Of a stretch of 6,443 nt of DNA, positions 1 through 5,030 are shown piece after piece. Location: positions 1-6,443 of the forward strand of contig NZ_JBFJVE010000173.1 of NCBI RefSeq assembly GCF_041624275.1. Reading direction: 5' to 3'. This DNA comes from Shimia sp041624275 (GTDB taxonomy: Bacteria > Pseudomonadota > Alphaproteobacteria > Rhodobacterales > Rhodobacteraceae). A model generated the notes under the pieces. It saw only the letters and a program-made list of their open reading frames with translations. It had not been told where the DNA came from and made no database searches. Position numbers and translations under genes: made by a program. Position 1 is the first letter of the stretch. Each line of letters opens with the position of its first letter.

Positions 1-459
1 CAGCCGACCCGCGAAGGTCAGGTTCTGGACTATGACAAGCTGACCATGAAGATCGAAACCGACGGCTCGATCACCCCGGATGACGCCGTGGCCTATGCCG
101 CACGCATCCTTCAGGACCAGCTGTCGATCTTCGTCAACTTCGACGAGCCCGAAGCTGCCGGCCGTCAGGAAGAGGACGATGGTCTCGAGTTCAACCCGCT
201 GCTGCTGAAGAAAGTGGACGAGCTGGAACTGTCGGTACGCTCGGCAAACTGCCTGAAGAACGACAACATCGTCTATATCGGCGATCTGATCCAGAAGACC
301 GAAGCCGAGATGCTGCGCACCCCGAACTTCGGCCGCAAGTCGCTGAACGAGATCAAGGAAGTGCTCTCGGGCATGGGTCTGCACCTCGGCATGGACGTCG
401 AGGACTGGCCGCCGGACAACATCGAGGATCTGGCCAAGAAGTTCGAAGACTCGTTCTGA
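1..459 (+). CDS. rpoA: RNA polymerase subunit alpha, 3' part (5' end outside window)
   Basis: This is the C-terminal 152 residues of the RNA polymerase alpha subunit; the reading frame is open from base 1 and ends at TGA 457-459. Alpha dimerises to nucleate the polymerase core, and its C-terminal domain contacts UP-element DNA and activators. The first 50 or so visible residues are the end of the N-terminal domain (ITPDDAVAYAARILQDQLSIF, its closing helix). An acidic linker (about EEDDG) follows, then the C-terminal domain with the DNA-contact motif RSANCLKNDNI at visible residues 80-90 and the second helix-hairpin-helix stretch GRKSLNEIKEVL. The protein ends with the typical GMDVEDWPP segment and a short acidic/lysine tail. 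These match the E. coli 265-determinant region closely. rplQ follows, as in almost all proteobacteria. Identification is certain; only the start is missing. Confidence 0.98.
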   Translation, partial: QPTREGQVLDYDKLTMKIETDGSITPDDAVAYAARILQDQLSIFVNFDEPEAAGRQEEDDGLEFNPLLLKKVDELELSVRSANCLKNDNIVYIGDLIQKTEAEMLRTPNFGRKSLNEIKEVLSGMGLHLGMDVEDWPPDNIEDLAKKFEDSF

Positions 460-464
460 GATTG

Positions 465-494
465 GGTAGGGTGCGTGCAAGCACGCACCCTACC
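465..494. repeat. Perfect 14-bp palindrome (REP-like unit 1) after rpoA
   Basis: The arms GGTAGGGTGCGTGC (465-478) and GCACGCACCCTACC (481-494) are perfect inverted complements separated by AA. The hairpin begins 5 bases after the rpoA stop. No T-run follows, so it does not look like a Rho-independent terminator, and rplQ downstream must still be transcribed. It resembles dispersed intergenic palindromes of the REP/BIME kind; whether it is repeated in this genome cannot be seen from one window. It may stabilise or mark processing of the rpoA mRNA end. Confidence 0.75.
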
Positions 495-502
495 GCCATC
501 CC

Positions 503-528
503 GTAGGGGGCGTGGTTCCACGCACCCC
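503..528. repeat. Degenerate second palindrome related to unit 1
   Basis: GGGGGCGTGG (506-515) pairs with CCACGCACCCC (518-528), with one bulged A at 524 and a TT centre. With the preceding GTA it reads GTAGGGGGCGTGG, a clear variant of the GTAGGGTGCGTG core of the palindrome at 465-494. The two units are 8 bases apart. The CTAC ending the first and the GTAG starting the second can also pair with each other, so alternative folds are possible. Confidence 0.6.
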
Positions 529-638
529 GCATCAAATGCCCGGACCTCCGGGGACAACATGGGCAAACCCGCCCCAAGGAGAGCGGCTGACACGCATCGG
601 TCGCCAGACAAAGCAAAACCTGTAGAAGGATTATCGAA

Positions 639-1058
639 ATGCGTCACGCACGTGGATACCGCCGCCTGAACCGCACCCATGAGCACCGCAAGGCTCTGTT
701 TGCCAACATGGCCGGCTCGCTCATCGAGCACGAACAGATCAAGACCACCCTGCCCAAGGCCAAGGAACTGCGTCCGATCATCGAAAAGATGATCACCCTG
801 GCCAAGAAGGGCGACATCCATTCGCGTCGCCAGGCTGCGGCCCGTCTGAAGGAAGACCAGTATGTCGCCAAGCTGTTCGACGTTCTGGGCCCGCGCTATG
901 CCGAGCGTCAGGGCGGCTACGTCCGCATCCTGAAAGCCGGCTTCCGCTATGGCGACATGGCGCCGATGGCGATCATCGAATTCGTCGACCGCGACGTCGA
1001 TGCCAAAGGCGCCGCCGACAAGGCCCGCCTGGCAGCCGAAGAAGCGGCCGAAGAATAA
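639..1058 (+). CDS. rplQ: 50S ribosomal protein L17
   Basis: L17 is a protein of the large ribosomal subunit that lies near the peptide exit tunnel. The 139-residue product starts MRHARGYRRLNRTHEHRKAL, has the family hallmark AGSLIEHEQIKTTLPKAKELRP (residues 25-46), and carries the conserved core VAKLFDVLGPRYAERQGGYVRI and the stretch FRYGDMAPMAIIEFVDR. It is about a dozen residues longer than E. coli L17 because of an Ala/Glu/Lys-rich C-terminal tail after FVDRD, which is common in alphaproteobacteria. A good ribosome binding site, GAAGGA at 625-630, sits 8 bases before ATG 639. Despite the 179-bp gap it is most likely co-transcribed with rpoA, as the last gene of the ribosomal operon, because a strong terminator follows and no promoter is obvious in the gap. 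Identification is secure. Confidence 0.98.
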   Translation: MRHARGYRRLNRTHEHRKALFANMAGSLIEHEQIKTTLPKAKELRPIIEKMITLAKKGDIHSRRQAAARLKEDQYVAKLFDVLGPRYAERQGGYVRILKAGFRYGDMAPMAIIEFVDRDVDAKGAADKARLAAEEAAEE

Positions 1059-1086
1059 GCCCTTCGCGCATCGCACCGACATTCGG

Positions 1087-1119
1087 CCCCGCCTGGTGAC
1101 AGGCGGGGTCTTTGTTGTT
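1087..1119 (+). terminator. Rho-independent terminator after rplQ
   Basis: A perfect 9-bp GC-rich stem, CCCCGCCTG (1087-1095) with CAGGCGGGG (1100-1108), closes a GTGA loop (a GNRA-type tetraloop). It is followed at once by a T-rich tail, TCTTTGTTGTT (1109-1119). The hairpin starts 28 bases after the rplQ stop. It should end the ribosomal operon transcript and separate it from the lipoprotein gene downstream. Confidence 0.93.
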
Positions 1120-1181
1120 CGCGGTGCGCCTTGTGCACTGATCCGGGCCATGCCACGCTTGGCCGATCCACGAGGAAACCC

Positions 1182-1808
1182 ATGCTGCGACTGCTTTCGG
1201 TCCTGATCGGAGCCCTGCTTCTCTCGGCCTGCAAAATCACCCCCTACGGCGCCTCGGCGCCCTATGCCGATCTGCGCGGCGACCATCCCAAGGTGGTGAT
1301 GCCGCCGGGCGCGCCCTCGATCACCGGCCAGGTGCATCTTGCTCCCGACCTCTCCGACCCCGAGCGCCGCAGGAACGAACACCAGGGGATCGACATTTTC
1401 GAACAGGTCGGCACCCCGGTTCTCGCCTTTACCGACGCGGTGGTGCTGCGCGCCCATTACGAACCGATGTTCGGCCATCAGGTGGTGCTGGACCATGGCG
1501 CGGCCGGCGACGGGGCGCGGATGATCTCGAAGTACCGCCATCTCGACGCCCGCCAGGTCGTCGCCGGTGACCGGGTGCGGCGCGGGGCCCAGATCGGCAC
1601 CCTCGGCACCACCGGCCTGATGTCGCAGGGCTATCCCCACCTGCATGTCGAGTTGTGGCGCCAGACGGCAGGGGGGCGGTTGGTGCCGGTCGATCCGCAG
1701 CTTTACTGGGCCGACGGGCCGGGGCGGGTGAGCTGTTTCACGCCGCGCCGCCGTTTCACCGCCGCGCCCGACCGGCTGACCTATCCCGTGCCCTGCCGCC
1801 CGCACTGA
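1182..1808 (+). CDS. M23-family (LytM-type) metallopeptidase, predicted lipoprotein
   Basis: This 208-residue protein is predicted to be a zinc endopeptidase that cuts peptidoglycan cross-bridges, or a LytM-type regulator, anchored by lipid in the envelope. Residues 1-17 form a lipoprotein signal with lipobox LLSAC and lipidated Cys17. The M23 domain spans roughly 45-180. The zinc ligands are all visible: H67 and D71 in HQGID, and H155 in HLH (153-155). H120 (YRHLD) and H153 fit the usual catalytic pair, so it looks enzymatically active rather than degenerate. Two further cysteines (185, 205) could form a disulfide. The start ATG 1182 is chosen because GAGGA (1172-1176) lies 5 bases upstream and the signal peptide begins there; an in-frame ATG at 1131 would bury the signal. 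It lies between a terminator and a DegP-type gene 98 bp downstream. The family is confident, but the exact substrate and the inner versus outer membrane anchor are not known. Confidence 0.88.
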   Translation: MLRLLSVLIGALLLSACKITPYGASAPYADLRGDHPKVVMPPGAPSITGQVHLAPDLSDPERRRNEHQGIDIFEQVGTPVLAFTDAVVLRAHYEPMFGHQVVLDHGAAGDGARMISKYRHLDARQVVAGDRVRRGAQIGTLGTTGLMSQGYPHLHVELWRQTAGGRLVPVDPQLYWADGPGRVSCFTPRRRFTAAPDRLTYPVPCRPH

Positions 1809-1848
1809 GCCCGCCCGCACCGAGCCCGCCCGCACTGAGCCCGCCGGC
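1804..1848. repeat. 15-bp tandem repeat, three units, spanning the M23 gene stop codon
   Basis: Three adjacent 15-bp units at 1804-1818, 1819-1833 and 1834-1848 read ACTGAGCCCGCCCGC, ACCGAGCCCGCCCGC and ACTGAGCCCGCCGGC. Unit 2 differs from unit 1 by one base and unit 3 differs by one. Unit 1 contains the stop TGA of the lipoprotein gene, and unit 3 carries a second in-frame TGA. Because 15 is a multiple of three, unit-number changes keep the frame. The array ends one base before the putative degP promoter. Confidence 0.85.
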
Positions 1849-1849
1849 G

Positions 1850-1878
1850 CTTGAAATCGCGTCCGGTGCGGCGCATAT
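1850..1878 (+). promoter_or_regulatory. Putative RpoH (sigma-32-like) promoter for the DegP-type gene
   Basis: CTTGAAA at 1850-1856 matches the -35 element of heat-shock sigma factor promoters. GCGCATAT at 1871-1878 resembles the CCCCATNT -10 element (6 of 8 positions, counting N as matched). With CTTGAA as the core, the spacer is 15 bases, within the usual 13-17. Transcription would start near 1885, leaving a leader of about 20 bases. A housekeeping reading, TTGAAA with a CATATC -10 at 17-bp spacing, is weaker. This rests on sequence matching alone. Confidence 0.4.
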
Positions 1879-1906
1879 CAGGGCGGACCAATCGAAAGGG
1901 ACAGCG

Positions 1907-3313
1907 ATGCGGGCGGTGATGCTAACTGTGATGCTGGCGCTTGGCGCCGGGTTCGGGGCAGGGGGGCTGCCGACAGCCGCCGAGGCCGAGATGCGGGTGC
2001 CGACCTCGGCGGCCGAGATCTCGCTCGGCTTCGTGCCGCTGGTCAAACAGGCGGCGCCGGCGGTGGTCAACATCTATGCCCGGCGCGTGGTCGAGGTGCG
2101 CCAGAGCCCCTTTGGCGGCGACCCCTTCTTCCAGAACATGTTCCGCGATTTCGGCGAGACCCGGCCAAGGGTGCAGAACTCGCTCGGCTCGGGGGTGATC
2201 CTGTCGCCCGACGGGATCGTGGTCTCCAACTACCACGTGGTCGGCATGTCGACCGACATCCGCGTGCAGCTCAAGGACCGGCGCGAATACGCGGCGCGGG
2301 TGCTGCTCGCCGATCAGGAAAGCGACCTCGCGATCCTGCAGCTCGAAGGCGCCAGCGACATGCCGCATCTCGGCCTGCGCGACAGCGACACGGTCGAGGT
2401 CGGCGAGTTGGTGCTGGCGATCGGCAACCCCTTCGGGGTCGGCCAGACCGTGACCAGCGGCATCGTCTCGGGGCTGGCCCGCTCGGGCACCGCCACCGGC
2501 AATGCGCGCGGCTATTTCCTGCAGACCGACGCGCCGATCAACCCCGGCAATTCCGGCGGCGCGCTGATCGACGTCAGCGGCGCGCTGATCGGCGTCAACA
2601 CCTCGATCCTGACCCGCTCGGGCGGCTCCAACGGCATCGGCTTTGCCATCCCCTCGGCGCTGGTGCGGCAGTTCGTGGCCCAGGCGCGGGCCGGCAATAC
2701 CGCCTTCGAACGGCCCTGGGCCGGGATGGCCGGCCAGCCGGTCGATGCCGATCTTGCCGGCGGGCTGCAGCTTGACCGGCCGGGCGGGATCGTGATTTCC
2801 GACCTGCATCCGCAAAGCCCCTTTGCCGCCATCGGCTTCCAGCCCGGTGACGTGATCCTCGAGGTCGGCGGCCAGCCGGTCAACACCCCGGCCGAGATGG
2901 TGTTCCGCATGTCGGTGGCCGGCATCGGCACCACGGTCGCGGTCACGGCGCTGAAGGACGGCCGGCTCGATACCGCGCCGGTGAGCCTGATCGCCGCCCC
3001 CGAGACCCCGGCCCGCGACCGGCTGACCACCGGCGACGGCTCGGCGGTGCCCGGCCTGGTCCTGTCCAACATCAACCCGGCGGTGATCGGCCAGTTCGGC
3101 CTGCCGCTGAACCTCGGCAGGGTGGTGGTCGAGGATCCGGGCCCGGTCGGCGCCCGCCTCGGGCTGCGCCCCGGCGACGTGCTCTTGTCGATCGACGGCA
3201 CCGCCGTCGAGACCAGCGGCGAGGCCCGGGGCGCGCTCAGGCAGGCCCGCCGCCGGGTGACGCTGGAGATCCAGCGCGGCACCCAGCGGCTGGTATCGCG
3301 CTTCCGGCTCTGA
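1907..3313 (+). CDS. degP: Do/DegP (HtrA)-family periplasmic serine protease
   Basis: This 468-residue protein is predicted to be an HtrA-type protease/chaperone that degrades misfolded periplasmic proteins. Residues 1-27 form a Sec signal peptide ending AEA. The trypsin-like domain covers about 40-260, with the full triad H110 (SNYHVV), D140 (SDLAIL) and S216 (NPGNSGGAL). Two PDZ domains follow, at about 270-360 (GFQPGDVILEVGGQPV) and 383-465 (GLRPGDVLLSIDGTAV). Length and two-PDZ layout match DegP/DegQ/MucD (about 450-475 residues). ATG 1907 is chosen because AAAGGGA (1895-1901) lies 5 bases before it and the signal peptide starts there; the frame is open back to 1655 but overlaps the lipoprotein gene. 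Compared with the common TNNHVV, the histidine motif reads SNYHVV. It may have its own heat-shock promoter, and its 3' end converges with znuA across 22 bp. The choice between DegP and DegQ/MucD names is not settled. Confidence 0.93.
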   Translation: MRAVMLTVMLALGAGFGAGGLPTAAEAEMRVPTSAAEISLGFVPLVKQAAPAVVNIYARRVVEVRQSPFGGDPFFQNMFRDFGETRPRVQNSLGSGVILSPDGIVVSNYHVVGMSTDIRVQLKDRREYAARVLLADQESDLAILQLEGASDMPHLGLRDSDTVEVGELVLAIGNPFGVGQTVTSGIVSGLARSGTATGNARGYFLQTDAPINPGNSGGALIDVSGALIGVNTSILTRSGGSNGIGFAIPSALVRQFVAQARAGNTAFERPWAGMAGQPVDADLAGGLQLDRPGGIVISDLHPQSPFAAIGFQPGDVILEVGGQPVNTPAEMVFRMSVAGIGTTVAVTALKDGRLDTAPVSLIAAPETPARDRLTTGDGSAVPGLVLSNINPAVIGQFGLPLNLGRVVVEDPGPVGARLGLRPGDVLLSIDGTAVETSGEARGALRQARRRVTLEIQRGTQRLVSRFRL

Positions 3314-3338
3314 GGCCGGGGCGCGCGGCGCCGGCTCA
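3311..3338. terminator. Possible bidirectional hairpin between convergent degP and znuA
   Basis: The two genes converge with only 22 bases between their stop codons. TGAGGCCGG (3311-3319) is complementary to CCGGCTCA (3331-3338) apart from one unpaired G, so the hairpin contains both stop codons. The loop is itself GC-rich. Neither strand has a T-run, so it is not a canonical terminator and may act only as an mRNA-end barrier or with Rho. Confidence 0.35.
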
Positions 3339-4463
3339 GTCGCCGAGACAGGTCGCCATGGCGCCGGCCAGCTGCCGGATCAGCGCCGGGTAAAGCCCGG
3401 GGCCGGGCGTCAGCGCCACCCCCAGCGGGTCCAGCTCGGCCGTGGCCGCGCCGGGGGCGACCGCCTGTAGGAGGCGCGGATCGAACTGCGGTTCGGTGAA
3501 CACGCAGGACACCCCCTGCCGGGCGACCCGTTCCTTGACTTTGCGCAGCCGCGCGGCGCTGGCGGCCGAGGCATCCGAGACCAGGATCGCGGCGCTGGCC
3601 GAGAGGCCAAAGCGGTTCTCGAAATAGTGATAGGCATCGTGATAGACCACGAAGCGCCGCGCCCGCAGCGGTGCCAGCAGCTGCGCGACCTCGTCGCTCA
3701 GCGCGCCCAGCTCGGCCTGCGCCGCCCGCGCGTTGTCGCGGTAAAGCGCGGCGTTCTCGGGGTCGGCCGCGGCCAGCCGCTCGGCGATCACCCCGAGCCA
3801 CAGGGCGGCGTTTTGCGGATCAAGCCACATGTGCGGATCAAGTCCGCCGGGCGCATGGGCGTGACCATGCCCGCCATGGTCCGCCTCGTGGTCCGAGCCA
3901 TGTTCCGCTTCATGCTCTGCCTCGTGGTCCGAGCCATGTTCCGCTTCATGCTCCGCCTCGTGGTCCGAGCCATGCTCCGCTTCATGCTCCGCCTCATGGC
4001 CGGTGCCATGATCGTCATGATCGTCGTGCTCGCCATGATCGTCATGCTCGCCGTGATCGGCATGAGCCTTGCGACCGTCGTGACCGTCATCATCGCCATG
4101 CGCGCCGAACAGGCTCTCGTCGCGAAAGGCAAGAACCGTCGCCCCCTCGGTCCGCGACAGGTCCAGCCGCGCCCCGCTATGGGTCAGGGTCTCCATCGCG
4201 GCCTTGAGCGAGGGCCACAACGCCGGGCCCATCCAGACCACAAGGTCCGCCCCCTGCAGGGCCTTGGCCGTGCCCGGCCGCAGCGCGAAATCATGCGGCG
4301 AGGCCCCGATCGGCAGGATCATCCCCGGCGTGCCCGCCCCCTGCATCACCCGCGCCACCAGCGACTGGACCGGCGCGATATCGGTCACCACGCGCAGGTC
4401 CCGCGCCAAAGCCGGCGCCGCCCCCATGGCCACAAACAGGGCCGCCATCATCAGTCGTTTCAC
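3336..4463 (-). CDS. znuA: ZnuA, periplasmic zinc-binding protein of the ZnuABC transporter
   Basis: This 375-residue cluster A-I solute-binding protein captures Zn2+ in the periplasm for ZnuBC. Residues 1-20 form a signal peptide ending ALA. The likely metal ligands are H57 (ASPHDF), H211 (PHMWLDP), H275 (YHDAY) and D345 (ELDPLG). Cysteines 320 (GVSCVFTEPQF) and 372 near the C-terminus match the disulfide pair of E. coli ZnuA. Between the first two ligands lies a charged His-rich loop, about residues 122-203 with 23 His, which makes the protein longer than E. coli ZnuA. A GTG start at 4463 is preferred: AGAGGA (4470-4475, minus strand) lies 6 bases upstream and the product begins with a Lys-Arg signal n-region. 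The farther ATG at 4502 has no such site and falls in the operator/promoter zone. Zinc rather than manganese specificity is inferred from the loop and the adjacent zur-znuCB. Confidence 0.95.
   Translation of the reverse strand: MKRLMMAALFVAMGAAPALARDLRVVTDIAPVQSLVARVMQGAGTPGMILPIGASPHDFALRPGTAKALQGADLVVWMGPALWPSLKAAMETLTHSGARLDLSRTEGATVLAFRDESLFGAHGDDDGHDGRKAHADHGEHDDHGEHDDHDDHGTGHEAEHEAEHGSDHEAEHEAEHGSDHEAEHEAEHGSDHEADHGGHGHAHAPGGLDPHMWLDPQNAALWLGVIAERLAAADPENAALYRDNARAAQAELGALSDEVAQLLAPLRARRFVVYHDAYHYFENRFGLSASAAILVSDASAASAARLRKVKERVARQGVSCVFTEPQFDPRLLQAVAPGAATAELDPLGVALTPGPGLYPALIRQLAGAMATCLGD
3891..3998. repeat. 36-bp tandem repeat, three units, encoding ZnuA His-rich loop
   Basis: Units at 3891-3926, 3927-3962 and 3963-3998 are nearly identical: one difference between the first and second, two between the second and third. 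Read on the minus strand, each encodes HEAEHEAEHGSD (ZnuA residues 156-191). A further partial copy (HEAD) lies at 3879-3890. The near-identity at DNA level, including codon third positions, indicates recent expansion by slippage or unequal crossover. Confidence 0.95.
4005..4064. repeat. Degenerate His/Asp/Gly repeat tract in znuA
   Basis: GCCATGATCGTCATG occurs at 4005-4019 and again at 4032-4046, followed by a diverged copy at 4050-4064. On the minus strand the tract encodes ZnuA residues 134-153, alternating HGEHDD-type motifs. It is a second and more diverged repeat block within the same metal-binding loop, next to the 36-bp array. Confidence 0.8.
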
Positions 4464-4497
4464 CGGTTTTCCTCTCGATCCGTGCAGATTCCCGCTG

Positions 4498-4526
4498 GCC
4501 ATACATGGTATGTTATACTATATCAA
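4498..4526 (-). promoter_or_regulatory. Candidate znuA promoter overlapping the Zur box
   Basis: On the minus strand, TTGATA (4526-4521) followed after 17 bases by TATGGC (4503-4498) forms a plausible sigma-70 type pair: 5 of 6 consensus bases in the -35 and 3 of 6 in the -10. Transcription would begin near 4491, about 28 bases before the GTG start, and the Zur box would cover the -35 and spacer. TATAGT (4522-4517, minus strand) is an alternative -10 but has no good -35. Confidence 0.4.
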
Positions 4527-4528
4527 CC
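4508..4528. promoter_or_regulatory. Zur operator between znuA and zur
   Basis: ATGTTATA (4510-4517), C, TATATCAA (4519-4526) matches the known Zur box core ATGTTATA-N-TATAACAT in all 8 left-half bases and 6 of 8 right-half bases. It is a strikingly AT-rich island in GC-rich DNA, within the 90-bp spacer between the divergent znuA (GTG 4463) and zur (ATG 4554) starts. Zinc-loaded Zur bound here would be placed to repress both arms. A smaller inverted repeat, CATAC (4500-4504) and GTATG (4508-4512), overlaps its left edge. Confidence 0.85.
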
Positions 4529-4553
4529 CGAAAGCCGACGCAGGAGGGGGCCC

Positions 4554-5030
4554 ATGTCCGAGATCGGATTCCAGAAACACGACCACGCCGCCTGCGTCTC
4601 TGAGGCGCTCGGCGCCGCCGAGGCCTTCTGCGCCCGCAACCGGGTGCAGCTGACCCCGGTGCGGCGCAGGGTGCTCGAGATCCTGCTTGGCGAACACCGC
4701 GCCATGGGCGCCTATGACATCCTCGCCGTGCTCGCCACCGAGGGGCTCGGCACCCAGCCGCCGGTGGCCTACCGCGCCCTCGATTTCCTCGAGACCCACG
4801 GTTTCGTGCACAAGATCGAACGGCTCAATGCCTGGCTCGCCTGCAGCCATCCCGGCGACAGCCATTCGCCGCTGTTCCTGATCTGCCGCGACTGCGGCGC
4901 AGTGGCGGAATCGGCGATGCCGGTGCGCGAATTGCGCGCCGCCGCCCGCGCCGTCGACTTCCGCATCGAATCCACGGTGATCGAGGCCGAGGGCCTGTGC
5001 CCCGCCTGCCGCGGGGGCGCCTGCGCATGA
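4554..5030 (+). CDS. zur: Zur, Fur-family zinc uptake regulator
   Basis: This 158-residue Fur-family repressor is predicted to bind DNA when zinc-loaded and shut off zinc uptake genes. The winged-helix domain covers about residues 15-90, with recognition region QPPVAYRALDFLETHGFVHKIE. The structural Zn site is CRDC (C111, C114) plus CPAC (C149, C152). The regulatory site residues of E. coli Zur (H77, C88, H96, E111) have counterparts at H86, C97, H104 and E119 with near-identical spacing, which supports Zur over Fur, Mur or PerR. A strong AGGAGG (4542-4547) lies 6 bases before ATG 4554; the frame is open far upstream but that part is antisense to znuA. The stop overlaps the znuC start (ATGA), so zur, znuC and znuB form one translationally coupled operon, probably autoregulated through the Zur box 28 bases upstream of its ATG. 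Confidence 0.96.
   Translation: MSEIGFQKHDHAACVSEALGAAEAFCARNRVQLTPVRRRVLEILLGEHRAMGAYDILAVLATEGLGTQPPVAYRALDFLETHGFVHKIERLNAWLACSHPGDSHSPLFLICRDCGAVAESAMPVRELRAAARAVDFRIESTVIEAEGLCPACRGGACA

Noticed and set aside
465..494. Palindrome considered as a Rho-independent terminator of rpoA
   Set aside because: The second arm is followed by GCCATCCCG rather than a T-run, and the co-functional rplQ lies downstream without an evident promoter.
475..669. 64-codon plus-strand frame in the rpoA-rplQ gap
   Set aside because: It starts inside the palindrome, overlaps the rplQ start, and has no ribosome binding site or protein-like features.
1120..1181. Search for a promoter of the M23 lipoprotein gene
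   Set aside because: TTGTGC at about 1134 is a weak -35 candidate, but no acceptable -10 lies at a suitable distance, so no promoter is called.
273..1835. 520-codon minus-strand open frame opposite rpoA, rplQ and the M23 gene
   Set aside because: It is a shadow frame typical of GC-rich DNA. It crosses three well-supported plus-strand genes and a terminator, and shows no recognisable domain.
1922..3801. Long minus-strand open frames opposite the DegP-type gene
   Set aside because: They overlap a gene with a complete catalytic triad and PDZ domains. Their compositions (Arg/Ala/Gly/Pro-rich) are what antisense reading of such DNA gives.
3891..3998. 36-bp direct repeats considered as a possible CRISPR-like array
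   Set aside because: The units are contiguous with no spacers, in frame, and encode a His-rich loop expected in ZnuA.
3627..4553. Long plus-strand open frame in front of zur with a strikingly hydrophobic Met/Val/Leu-rich stretch
   Set aside because: It is antisense to znuA, and the hydrophobic run is the complement of the His/Asp/Glu repeat codons. Zur homology begins only at ATG 4554, where a strong ribosome binding site lies.
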